From Sanderia malayensis (Eukaryota; Cnidaria; Scyphozoa; Semaeostomeae; Pelagiidae), in NCBI GenBank assembly GCA_013076295.1, contig RQOL01000616.1, positions 124,001 through 188,000 of the forward strand: DNA of 64,000 nucleotides, in the 5' to 3' direction. The notes below the pieces were generated by a model. That model made no database searches, had not been told where the DNA came from, and saw only the letters and a program-made list of their open reading frames with translations. Positions 1 through 11,083 of this stretch are shown here, in pieces. Numbering within the stretch: position 1 is the stretch's first letter; the number at the start of each line of letters is the position of its first letter. The position numbers and the translations under genes are program-made.

Positions 1-385
1 AACATATTGTAGAAAAATCGGATAAATTCTCTAAATGCAACTTAATATTACTGATATACTGGAATGCGATAAGAAATAACAAAATTGAAACAGCAAAAGT
101 CTGGCACGCTAGGTGTCCTGGCAAAGTTAATGTTTTAAAACTATAATCTATCTACGTACGGCAGTAGAATTAAGATAAAATTAAACACGATAATAATGGT
201 AGTAAAGGAAGTAGTAAAATCAATCCATAACAGGTACGCTAAGTAACAGTAGGAGGGTGGGATGGTGGGAAATTTTGTCTTGAATAAGAATTCGAATTCG
301 TGTGTCTCTAGCACGGCGCACACAATTCAAGTGAGGGGAGAATTAGAACAACAGATGATTTGTTCTGAATGCTAGGTGTGAGTCA
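1..385 (+). repeat. Left terminal inverted repeat
   Basis: Reverse complement of 9781-10166. The outer end reads AACATATTGTAG here and AACATTTTGTAG on the right arm. The inner end is at the GTGAGTCAC block (377-385), matched by GTGACTCAT at 9781. Continuation to the left of the window cannot be excluded. Confidence 0.85.
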
Positions 386-588
386 CGAGTGTGTTTGCCG
401 TATTCTTATTGGTTAAAGAGAATTGACGTATGCCATACTCGCGTTCCTATGCTATAACATGTTAAGTCCTTTTCGCATAGATAGTGGCGCCCCGCCATTG
501 ATTTGGCTTCTTGTCACCTAAACGTCAATTAATTTATCTGGCTACAAAAGTATTAACAACAATTCATGACAGGCAGGAATTGAGAATT

Positions 589-2005
589 AAAAAGACAAGC
601 GTCAAAAACGAGACAAGAAGAATGGATACTTGACAACATAGTGGACATAATGGAGTATTTTGGATGACACGTATATCGAAATGAGGACACACATAGTTTA
701 GAGTCCGATCACATGGATGGAGTTCAACCTTGCTATCGGAACAGTGAGAACATCGTAGGGGCTGGGGAACGAAATCGATACACGGAAAAACCTGATCATC
801 TCATAAGGCAGAAATATTGCGATAAAATCACACACTCATCATAATAGACACATCGCAGTAACGGGGAAGCGAACTCAATGAGCGAAAAGACATGAACTTC
901 TTATAAAGTTAAAACATCATGATACAAAAACGTAGGGTCGTCGCAGGAAGTGCAAATTGCAGTCTCAGAAAGGTGTAAACAATTGCCATACACGTACATC
1001 CAATCATCTCATAAGTTGTAAATCGCGACATCTGGGAGAAGGAAAAATCGATATGCGAAAGGATGGTCATGATAGAGGGCATGTCACGATACCAACTGCG
1101 TGATCATCGCAAAAATTCTACACAACGGAATGTTGGGGCAATGAAAATTGCTCTGTGAAAAAACATGGACATCATATGAGGTAGAAATCTAGCGATAAAG
1201 AACACATGATCATCTCATAAAGTAGCTATATATCGCAGTCTCGGCGTAACGAAATGGATAGGCGAAAACGTAATCATGATCTAAGGCATAAATACCCGCG
1301 ATACAACTACATGATCATCTCATAAAACAGAAACAGTGCAATATCGTCTTAGAAGTTACACATCGGAATATCAGGCCAACGAAATCAAGAATGCGAAGAC
1401 ATGATCGTTTCATACATTGTAAATATCGTGATATAAACGAAAGTTCATTTTGGGAAATTGCACATCCCAATATCAGGGAAACCAAATCAAAGTGCGAAAA
1501 ACGTGATCATCTCATATATGCAAACATCGCGGTAGAGGCACATGATTATCGTGGAAATTACACTTCGGAATAGAAGGGAGACCAAATCGAAATGGGAAAA
1601 ACCTGATCATCTCGTAAATGGTAAAACACCTGCGTTACAACTACATGATCATCGAGAAAAATTACGCATTGCATTATCGTTCTATTGCAACGAACTGCTC
1701 ATATCGTGCGAACATGCAGCTGAGTGGCTGGTTTTGAGGGTCGACTATCGACGGCACAGTTGGCGGTAGACGTAACGTACGTGGAAATGATAGATAAAAT
1801 AGAGTGAAAAGAGAAAGTTAACCCAGCGAAGGAACATAACACAAAAGCAAAGACAGATGGAGGACCCCCAATCCCAGCCACTCAGAGCTGACAGCACGAA
1901 TGCCGCGCATTAAGGCCCTTAGTTAGGCCCCCAAGTGACTGAGCCGGAGAGAGTTGAAGAATGAGGATAAAATAGTAGCGAGTGCAGGTCAAAAAAGAGA
2001 CAGCT
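589..2005 (+). repeat. 1.42-kb tandem unit, copy 1
   Basis: Begins at AAAAAGACAAGC and is followed by a second copy 1417 bp downstream. Each unit holds degenerate satellite monomers with CATGATCATC motifs, then a non-satellite block that includes TGGCTGGTTTTGAGGGTCGA. Short open frames inside are repeat translations with no recognisable domain. Confidence 0.8.
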
Positions 2006-3427
2006 AAAAAGACAAGCGTCGAAATCAAGACAAGAAGAATAGATACTTGACAACATAGTGGACATAATAGAATGTTTTGGATGACATGGATATCGAAATG
2101 AGGACACACATAGTTTAGAGTCTGATCACATGGATGAAGTGCAACCTTGCTATCGGAACAGTGAGAACATCGTAGGAGCTGGGGAATGAAATCGATATGC
2201 GGAAGACCTGATCATCTCATAAAGCAGAAAATATTGCGATAAAATCACATAATCATCATAATAGACACATTGTAGTAACAGGGAAACGAACTCGATGAGC
2301 GAAAAAGACATGATCTTCTCATAAAGTTAAAACGTCATGATACAAAAACACAGGATCATTGCAGGACCAGGAAGTGCAAATCGCAGTCTCGGGAAGGTGT
2401 AAACAATTGCTATACATGCACACAGTCATCTCATAAGTTATAAATTGCGACATCTGGGAGAACGAAAAATCGATATGCGAAAGGATGGTCATCATAGAGG
2501 GCAAGTCACGATACAACTGCGTGATCATCGCAAAATTCTACACAACGGAACATTGGGGCAATGAAAACTGCTCTGTGAAAAAACATGGACCACATATGAG
2601 GTAGAAAATCTCGCGATAAAGAACACATGATCATCTCGTAAATTACATATCGCAGTCTCGGGGAAGCGAAACGGATAAGCGAAAAACGTGATCATGATCA
2701 AAGGCATAAATACCCGCGATGCAACTACATGATCATCTCATCAAACAGAAACAGTGCGATATAAAACATGATCGTCTTAGAAGTTACACATCGGAATATC
2801 AGGCTAACGAAATCAAGAATGCGAAGACATGACCGTTTCATACATTATAAACATCGTGATATAAACGAAAGTTCATTTTGGAAAATTGCACATCCCAATA
2901 TCAGGGGAACCAGATCGAAATGCGAAAAAGGTGATCATCTCATACATGCAAACATCGCGGTGGAGGCACATGATTATCGTGGAAATTACACTTCGGAATA
3001 GAAGGGAGACAAAATCGAAGTGGGAAAAAACCTGATCATCTCTTACATGGTAAAACATCTGCGATACAACTACATGATCATCGAGAAAAATTACGCATTT
3101 CATTATCGTTCTATTGCAACGAACTGCTCATATCGTGCGAACATGCAGCTGAGTGGCTGGTTTGAGGGTCGACCATCGACGGTACACTTGGCGGTAGACG
3201 TAACGTACTTGGAAATGATAGATACAATAGAGTGAAAAGAGAAAGTTATCCCAGTGAAGAAACATAATACAAAAGCAAAGACAGATGGAGGACCCCCAAT
3301 CCCAGCCACTCAGAGCTGACAGCACGAATGCCGCGCATTAAGGCCCTTAGTTAGGCCCCCAAGTGACTGAGCCGGAGAGAGTGAAATGAAAATAGATGGT
3401 AGCGAGTACAGATGAGAAAAGAGACAG
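2006..3427 (+). repeat. 1.42-kb tandem unit, copy 2
   Basis: Direct repeat of 589-2005, nearly collinear with small substitutions. The boundary element AAAAGGACAAACATCG recurs at about 3428, where a third copy appears to begin and then gives way to the short satellite. Confidence 0.8.
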
Positions 3428-3429
3428 CT

Positions 3430-5750
3430 AAAAGGACAAACATCGAAATCAAAGAAATCTCATGATCCCTAAGGCAACGATTAGGGCAACAAGCCATGGC
3501 AACAATCATGGCAATGAACATCGAAATGCAAAAACATGATCATCTCATACATTTTGAACATCGCGATTTACACATCGCATTATCAGGGGAACAAAATCAA
3601 AATTCGAGAAACATGCTCTTCTTATACATCGTGAAACGTCGTGATCGAAACACAAGATCATCTTGGCAATTACACATCGCAATATCGGGGTAACGAAATC
3701 GATAAGCGATAGCATGATCATTTCATGAAGCATAAAACATCGCGGTACGAACACATGATCATCATAGAAAATTTTACATCGCAATAGCGGGGTGCGAAAT
3801 CGATATGCAATAACATGATCATCTCATAAAACATAAACATCGCGATACGAAACACATGATCCTCATAGAACAATTACACATCGCAATACCAGGGTGACGC
3901 AAATCAAAACGCGATAACATGATAATCTCATAAGATATACACATCGCGGTACAAAACACATGATCATCATAGAACAATTACACATCGCAATACCAGGGTA
4001 ACGAAATCGAAACGCGATAACCTGATCATCTCATAAGATATAAACATCGCGATACAAAACACATGATCATCATAGAACAATTACACATCGCAATCCAGGG
4101 TAATGAAATCTAAACGCGATAACATGATCATCTCATAAGAAATAAACATCGCGATACAAGCACATGATCATCACAGAACGATTACACATCGCATTATCAA
4201 GGTAACGAAATCGATATGCGATAACGTGATCATCTCATAAAATATAAACATCGCGATACGAAACACATGATCATCATAGAACAATTACACATCGCCATAT
4301 CTGGGTAGCGAAATCGATATGCGATAACATGATCATCTCATAAAACTTAGACATCGCGATACAAAACACATGATCATCATAGAACAATTACACATCGCAA
4401 TACCAAGGTAACGACATCGAAACGCGATAACATGATCATCTCATAAAACATAAACATCGCGATACAAGCACATGATCATCACAGAACGATTACACATTGC
4501 ATTATCAGGGTAACGAAATCGGTATGCGATAACATGATCATCTCATGGACCATAAAACATCGCGATCCAAACACATGATCATCATAGAAAAATTACACAT
4601 CGCAAATATCAGGGTAACGAAATCGATATGCGATAACATGATCATCTCATGCACCATAAAACATCGCGATCCAAACACATGATCATCATAGAAAAATTAC
4701 ACATCGCACTATTAGGGTAACGAAATCGATATGCGATAACATGATCATCTCATGGACCATAAAACATCGCGATACAAACACATGATCATCATAGAAAAAT
4801 TACACATCGCAATATCAGGGTAACGAAATCGATATGCGATAACATGATCATCTCATGGACCATAAAACATCGCGATACAAACACATGATCATCATAGAAA
4901 AATTACACATCGCACTATCAGGGTAACGAAAATCGATATGCGATAACATGATCATCTCATGGACCATAAAACATCGCGATCCAAACACATGATCATCATA
5001 GAAAAATTACACATCGCCATATCAGGGTAACGAAATCGATATGCGATAACATGATCATCTCATGGACCATAAAACATCGCGATCCAAACACATGATCATC
5101 ATAGAAAAATTACACATCGCAAATATCAGGGTAACGAAATCGATATGCGATAACATGATCATCTCATGGACCATAAAACATCGCGATACAAACACATGGT
5201 CATCATAGAAAAATTACACATCGCACTATCAGGGTAACGAAAATCGATATGCGATAACATGATCATCTCATGGACCATAAAACATCGCGATCCAAACACA
5301 TGATCATCATAGAAAAATTACACATCGCAAATATCAGGGTAACGAAATCGATATGCGATAACATGATCATCTCATGGACCATAAAACATCGCGATCCAAA
5401 CACATGATCATCATAGAAAAGTTACACATCGCACTATCAGGGTAACGAAATCGATATGCGATAACATGATCATCTCATAAAACATAAACATCGCGATACA
5501 AACACATGATCATCATAGAAGGATTACACATCGCAATATCAGGGTAACGAAATCGATATGCGATAACATGATCATCTCATGGACCATAAAATATCGCGAA
5601 TACAAACACATGATCATCACAGAAATTTTTACCTCGCAATATCGGGGAAACGAAACCGATATGTGATAACATAATCATCTCATGAAGCATAAAACAACGC
5701 GATACATATACATGAAGATTTTTGAAGTTGCACATCGCAATAACCGACGG
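3430..5750 (+). repeat. 104-bp satellite array, about 22 copies
   Basis: The period is 104 bp: successive ATAACATGATCATCTCATG starts fall at about 4529, 4633 and 4737. Each monomer has two half-units marked by CATGATCATC (TGATCA palindrome) and by ACATCGCGAT or ACACATCGCA. Copies from 4500 to 5600 are the most uniform; those near 3480-4400 are more divergent. The upstream 1.42-kb units contain older relatives of the same monomer. No coding role is seen. Confidence 0.92.
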
Positions 5751-7060
5751 AAAGTAACGGCTGGGGGAGTAACAAACTTTAAATTTTAGCGAGTACAACG
5801 GAAAAGATCCTAGTGTGTAGAAGGCTAAGCTTTTGGCAGTCCCAAGGGAAGCGATGCTGGAGAGGAATGATGGCAAATGCAATAGACGGCATAACGAGAT
5901 CAAAACGAAAGGTGAAAACTTACAATGGCTTGTAAAAGAAAAGTAGCGTAAAAGAATGTTAGGCGCACGGGGGAATAAAGAATAAAATACGCAAAGCAGA
6001 ACACGCACAGGAATATCCGGAGAGACGTTATGACAGAGAACACAAAAAACCTCGGTAAAAATGAAAAGGTAAACAGAAGCAAAAGGGCCTACTCCGAAAA
6101 ATCACTTCTGATGCGAGACAAGAAATTAGGGGAAGACTAAAGGAATTACGAAAAAAACACGGGGACAAAGAAAAACTTAACTTATGCAGGACTGACCTCG
6201 CGAGACAAATTGGGAAAAACTTATAGCGAATCGAGGCGACAACGGGCATGGGTCTCGGGGTAAAATGAAAAAGCAAACTCACAGAAATATCTTGACGGGC
6301 GGCGACACAGGTTCAGCAAGCTTGTCTGCACTTTGCGCTGGGGCACATGGTCTGAGAAAACGACAGCTGGAGGAGAACATGTGAGCGGCAAACACTGGTA
6401 GAAGAGGTAACAGCAGCCTGACCAGACGAAACCGTGATGTCTTGTCCTGAGAGGGCGTGGAAAGAAGCACCGACTTCAATTACCAACGTGGCTGGAACCC
6501 ACAGACTGGATGAGGAGGCTGTAGAGGGAACTGCTTCAATACTTAACTGCCTAACAAGGGCACGAATGGCCTCAGCGAAGGGTTGACTCGGTCGTGGAGA
6601 CGACATGCTGATGAATTTTTGGCAGCGACGGTGTCAGACGATGAAAGACGAAACTTAGACCACCAAATTCTCTGACTTAGTGCGTATTTGTTAGAGAACT
6701 GTGATAACCACGAGGAACCAATATATATGCCCTTATTCCCCTCTGGGAGATAGAAATATCCCGGATACTACTAGTAAAAATGCATAAATTATCTTATCCT
6801 GGTCACGTGTCAGAATATATCACAGTGAGGATAGGATGAAACATCGTTTGATAATGCCGCATACCAAAGTCAGGATGCAGTGAAAGATGACACGTCGAGA
6901 AAACCAAGTCCTCAGCCAGAACAACCATTACTGACTGAACTCTCACGTGAAGTAAATGTAAGTCAACCAGTTAACACTCTTTGCAATCGTAAAAGCTTCA
7001 TTAAAACCATAGCTCATTTGTGATGCAAGCTAAAGCAATGGCAATGGTATTAATTTGTAT
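5751..7060. other. Stretch between satellite and MYND exons, no clear gene
   Basis: Minus-strand open frames at 6313-6606 (97 codons, Ser/Ala-rich, starting MSSPRPSQPF) and 6279-6479 overlap in different frames and could be one frameshifted reading frame. The Ser/Pro/Ala-rich composition resembles N-terminal ORFs of cnidarian retroelements, but no domain can be named. Nothing else is supported here. Confidence 0.3.
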
Positions 7061-7102
7061 TATGGGTATTATGTTATTATTTATGACTATCTTTTCCTAC
7101 AG

Positions 7103-7259
7103 GCCTTTGCCGCTTCTGTTGCACCAGTTGGCTTACCTACCTCACCAGGTATGACGTCAATAGCGACTGAACCTCGTCTCTCTGTGGATCAAGCCAGGCT
7201 GAGTCTGAGTCAATCTGCAAGTGAATTCGGAATGAATCGTAGCATGTTGTTGCATGAAA

Positions 7260-7295
<36 letters not shown>

Positions 7296-7349
7296 CTATT
7301 AATCTTCCCAATGCGCCAACACCCGACAGCGCAGCCTACCACACGGATG
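7103..7349 (+). CDS. MYND-gene exon (Ser-rich, poly-Asp)
   Basis: A pyrimidine-rich acceptor (CTTTTCCTACAG) precedes 7103 and a GTATGT donor follows 7349. The reading frame stays open and ends in phase 1, matching the next exon. It encodes a Ser/Thr-rich segment and an uninterrupted run of 11 aspartates from a GAT microsatellite. It is the first of three exons that fit together in phase. No upstream exon or start codon is identified, so this is a gene fragment as seen here. The methionine at 7055 lies in the presumed intron. Confidence 0.6.
7260..7295 (+). repeat. GAT microsatellite coding for poly-Asp
   Basis: A perfect trinucleotide run inside the exon at 7103-7349, read as consecutive Asp codons. 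On the other strand it reads as poly-Ile. Confidence 0.9.
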
Positions 7350-7458
7350 GTATGTCAATGAATAAATATGACGTCATTAAATATCCCCTGCAAAACATTC
7401 ATTGACTCAGCTTTAGAAATAATTTCATTTATAATGAATTTGTTTGCATGATTTCTAG

Positions 7459-7728
7459 ACGATGGTGCTCTGTACAAGACGGTGGAAGTGAAACAACTGC
7501 GCGAGGAGGGCATCAAAACATTGCATCGTGTTTGTCAGGTGTCTGTTAACATCAATGGGAAATTGGAAGAACTTCGTGTAAAACTTGCCGAATTCCCTTT
7601 CCTTGCAAGACAGAAGTTCCTATTCCTTACGTCCAAGTTCGAGTCCATCAACCCGAGAAAGGAGTCAAGCATAGCTGTCAACAGGATTTACAAAAGCATC
7701 GTGAAGATTAAAATCCTTCACGGCACAG
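7459..7728 (+). CDS. MYND-gene middle exon
   Basis: The acceptor TTTCTAG lies just before 7459 and a GGTTTG-type donor after 7728. The length is 270 nt, a multiple of three, so the phase-1 frame is kept. The product (DDGALYKTVEVKQL onward) is a basic/hydrophobic helical-looking segment with no family recognised. It is flanked by the poly-Asp exon and the MYND exon with compatible phases, which supports one spliced transcript. In-frame codons and absence of stops suggest the fragment was under selection recently. Confidence 0.6.
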
Positions 7729-7848
7729 GTTTGTGCACGCCATTTTACTCCCTTTTACATGAGGTACGATAATTCAATAGTAATAATATGTGTGTAAATA
7801 TACGAGCCAACCAACGAATGATGATTCATTGATACTTAATGATTTCAG

Positions 7849-8069
7849 ATGGTTATGAATTGTTCTGTCCCTGTGGCAAGGTATCAGTGTTCAAATGTCC
7901 AACGTGCGCTGCACGTGGCTATTGCTCGGAGTTTTGTCAAGAGAATGACGTCATTGAACACAAGAAGGTCTGCACACGTGGAAACAAGGCTCAGAAACAA
8001 CAAGATTCCGGCAAGAGAATGTCACTCATGTCACGTGCCCCGCCTCTCAAAGGTGGGATGTTAATATAG
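7849..8069 (+). CDS. MYND-type zinc finger exon
   Basis: The acceptor GATTTCAG precedes 7849. The frame encodes a MYND zinc finger: C-x-C (FCPCGK), then CPTC, YCSEFCQ and HKKVC, the usual Cys/His ligands of this protein-interaction domain. After the finger comes a basic tail. It either ends at the stop at 8067-8069 or is spliced at the GTGGGA donor after 8052. Exon length to that donor is 204 nt, again phase 1 on both sides. MYND fingers normally bind proline-rich peptides in chromatin and signalling proteins; the specific host gene is not recognised. The location inside a TIR-bounded unit suggests capture or nested insertion around a host gene. Confidence 0.72.
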
Positions 8070-8505
8070 CTGTGTTTTTTCGTAAAACTAAAACCACAAC
8101 TGTATCATGACTTTTTATTTTAGTTATCGCGCTGGCTAGCGATAGTTTTTCATTTATTTGTAAACATGGTGCAGCGTTTTAAGACAATGCTGTTTCTTAT
8201 ATTTCGTTTTTGACGTTCTTGTTGGAAGGACTACAACGAGATAATTATTCCCTTTGTTGTATATACATTATAGTTGAAGTCAATATTTTTGGTGTGTCTT
8301 CGCAGTATTCGTTATAGGTTTTGCATACTTTTTTTCCAGCATTTAATATTTTTTAGCTCAAAACGTCAGATTAAACGATTTTTTATTATTCTACAGCTGC
8401 CCAACTTAGATATACCATGGTTTTTTTCATAACATTAAGTTAAAAAGTTTTAATTTTATAAGGTTTTCTGTGATTTACTTAAGTAGAACAGTCTTTGATC
8501 GGTAC
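8070..8505. other. AT-rich non-coding stretch
   Basis: Poly-T rich sequence between the MYND exon and the Penelope-like fragment. It may be intron or 3' UTR of the MYND gene. No ORF or repeat with a known end was seen. Confidence 0.5.
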
Positions 8506-8729
8506 AGAACTTCAAAATTGCTTTGAAAATCGGAAACATAGCGAAACATAATAAATACTAAAGCTTTTCGTCTGACACTCGTCAGAGTAGTACGTCAGAA
8601 AGAGAACGAAAATGAAAACCTAACGAACAATTATACCCAGAAGAGGATCGAAATTGGCCAATCAGAAAAGAGGTGAGTGATTGGTATAGTGCAAAAACAA
8701 CCAATCATCACCGGTGATCGAACAATAGA

Positions 8730-9703
8730 TTATTGAAAGAGTCCCAGTGGGAAAACGAACTCTTTCTGTCTACACAATATGGGATCCATGGTTTTGATGT
8801 AGACAGATTCTAAAATTCCTAAGTGAAATTTTGACCTAGCTCTGCCGATAATGCGAAAACAGTCCTCACTGTAGTTTTGAGCACATTCTGAGTTGTCGAG
8901 TAAATGTTGGCCTATAGCGGAGTCGTGTTTTAGAGTTTTTGATGTTTTAGAGGCGCGAGATGGTTGTTCTCGTTGCGGAACCATTTTTGGCGTATGATGG
9001 AGGGCACGTGTTGTTTAATCCTATCGCATAACCGCTGAGAAGTGCGACCTACGTACCTGGAATCACACCGACACGAGAATTCGTAGACTACGAGACTTTT
9101 TTGTGTGGTAGGAACACTATCTTTACGGATGGGGGGTAGGATCTTTTTGCCACTAAACACCAGGCGGGGGTTGACTGTAGTGTAGCATTTGCTTATGGCT
9201 GTTTTAAGTCGTTTTTCAAATCGCGTGGAAACGTTGCCGATATAGCGTAGTTTTAGATAAACAGGGCACTTTTGCGGACCAAACTTTTTGTCAGCCGAGA
9301 TATCTGCGATTTTCTTACGAGAAGTGCTAAAAATGGTGTCTTCTAGATAGCCATTGTGGATGAGGATAGTTTTTATTGTGTCCAATTCGAAACTGACTTT
9401 TGGTTTAGAACAAATCATGAGTGCCCGATGAACCAAAGTGCTGATGAGGTTAATTTTGAATTTCTTGGCACAAAAGGAATCCCAACGTGTGCATAGGGCG
9501 CTAAAAGTTGGTTTCCTGTAAACACTGGTAAGAAAACCAGGTTCACTTTTTTCCACAGAAACATCTAGAAATGGTAAAGAGTTATTTTCCTCTTTTTCAA
9601 AGGTGAATTTGAGAGACTGGTGTAAAGAGTTAACTTTTAGCGGCCTATGCACACGTTGGGATTCCTTTTGTGCCAAGAAATTTAAAATTAACCTTATCAG
9701 CAC
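8730..9703 (-). pseudogene. Penelope-like RT C-terminus with GIY-YIG endonuclease
   Basis: The N-terminal part (from 9703) matches the region downstream of the PLE reverse transcriptase catalytic core, with LPFLDVSVEK and VYRKPTFS. It is followed by a linker and a GIY-YIG nuclease domain with VVYEFSC-CRCDSRYVGRTSQRL. PLEs couple this endonuclease to an RT related to telomerase and use it for target nicking. A frameshift near 8930-8990 separates the main frame from the C-terminal tail (SAIGQHLLDNSECAQNY and FVFPLGLF). The RT fingers and palm with the catalytic aspartates are absent, so the copy is dead. Confidence 0.82.
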
Positions 9704-9780
9704 TTTGGTTCATCGGGCACTCATGATTTGTTCTAAACCAAAAGTCAGTTTCGAATTGGACACAATAAAAACTATCCTCC
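9364..9780. repeat. Inverted duplication at the 5' side of the Penelope-like copy
   Basis: About 150 bp at 9628-9780 is the reverse complement of about 9364-9520, with a spacer of roughly 110 bp. Both arms encode the same PLE peptide (DSFCAKKFKINLISTLVHRA) on opposite strands. Inverted partial copies are common at PLE ends. The plus arm ends exactly where the right TIR begins. Confidence 0.85.
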
Positions 9781-10166
9781 GTGACTCATACCTAGCATTC
9801 ACAACAAATCATCTGTTTTTCTAATTCTCTCCTCACTTGAATTGCGTATGCCGTGCTGGAGACACACGAACTCGAATTCTTCTTCAAGACAAAATGTCCC
9901 ACCATCCCACCCTCCTACTTTTACCTAGCGTACCTTTTATGGATTGATTTTGCTACTTCCTTTACTATTATTATTATCGTGTTTAACTTTATCTTAATTC
10001 TGCTGCCGTACGTAAATAGATTATGGTTTCAAAACATTAACTTTGCCAGGACACCTAGCGTGCCAGACTTTTGCTGTTTCAATTTTGTTATTTCTTATCG
10101 CATTCCAGTATATCAGTAGTATTAAGTTGCATTTAGAGAATTTATCCGATTTTTCTACAAAATGTT
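9781..10166 (-). repeat. Right terminal inverted repeat
   Basis: Reverse complement of 1-385. The last matched base group is AATGTT at 10161-10166, followed by ATAAATATCG, which has no counterpart visible at the left because the window starts there. Confidence 0.85.
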
Positions 10167-10756
10167 ATAAATATCGATCTTGCATTATCAATAAAATATG
10201 AGATGGTTCCTCTGGTGGCAAGCCTCACTCATACGGCCAGGTCAGATTTTGTTGTTGAAATGGGTGAATAATATTGGGGACCTCCAGTATCCCTTCAAAT
10301 ATCAACCACATACGTCACTCACATTTTAAGTCGGTTCCGGCATCAGAAAAGCGTTGACTCACTCACAAACACGCCGCCTGGCTACGGGGCGCTCCCCCGT
10401 GCTCGAGGCAGGCTTTTTAAACTATTGGCGAAGGAAAATAGGACTCTAGCTTGCAAGGTGTCCAAGAGGCCTTGCCTCATGATACCTATGCATCGCCTGG
10501 CAACGGGGCACTTCCCTGTGCGCGGGACATGCTATTCAAAACTTGTTTGCAATTTGTTTTTATTCATTGTTTCACCTATGCTAGCTACTCAAACCCGTTA
10601 TCGCATAAACTACTCTCATTTCTATGGTGTGGCCAGCAGCAAGTGTTCGCTCAATCCTTAGCTCTCACTTTTCATAGACTCAGCAAATTACACTTTACAA
10701 AGAGGGCTCAGATATTGAATATAAGACCCCCCGCGTATGGCTGATGAGAAGTTTGC
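10167..10756. other. Spacer with a short direct repeat, no gene
   Basis: Contains two related copies of a segment with CGCCTGGC-ACGGGGC (about 10376-10425 and 10494-10545). Plus-strand open frames at 10425-10661 and 10451-10744 overlap in different frames and show no domain. Confidence 0.4.
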
Positions 10757-11083
10757 TGCCATAATAATAATAATAATAATCAATTTATTTAAAGTTGGCT
10801 GGTAAATACATAGCGTGATTAACAAGCTAATTTTGCTAATTAAAGCCAACTATTTCAAATACTGAATAAAATCTATAATGTTTATTGAGATTCTACTTAA
10901 AATAGTCCATATAATTTTTTAAATAAATCTAACATGTTTATTTGAAATCTACTTAAAATAGCCATATAAGTTCTTAAATAAATGATTAAAACAAGCTAAT
11001 AATAATTCATATAAAAAGAGTAGTGTATGGTACAAAGAAAGATTTTAAAATGTAAAATGAAAGTAATGTTAAAAATTTTACGA

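Larger units (their letters stand above)
8506..9780 (-). mobile_element. Penelope-like element fragment, copy 1
   Basis: The 3' part of a Penelope-like retroelement (PLE) on the minus strand, truncated at its 5' side. The 3' non-coding part 8510-8730 and the coding part recur almost identically at 43708-44566. The 5' side ends in an inverted duplication that abuts the right TIR of the surrounding unit. Confidence 0.82.
1..10166. mobile_element. Composite 10.2-kb unit bounded by long terminal inverted repeats
   Basis: Positions 1-385 are the reverse complement of 9781-10166 with few mismatches, which makes a unit with about 385-bp terminal inverted repeats (TIRs). The left end coincides with the window start, so the repeat may be longer and no target duplication can be read. 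The interior holds 1.42-kb tandem units, a 104-bp satellite, MYND-gene exons and a Penelope-like fragment. No transposase of a DNA-transposon family was recognised inside. It could be a large non-autonomous TIR element that picked up other DNA, or two inverted copies of one short element flanking unrelated sequence. Confidence 0.6.

Noticed and set aside
1391..3325. Several 60-77 codon open frames on both strands
   Set aside because: They are parallel translations of tandem repeats and recur in both 1.42-kb copies without domain content.
3430..5750. CRISPR-like array
   Set aside because: The repeats are contiguous 104-bp satellite monomers without unique spacers, in a eukaryotic genome.
5577..6282. 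Minus-strand frames rich in Phe, Leu and Ser
   Set aside because: Low-complexity translation of satellite and A-rich DNA, overlapping in different frames.
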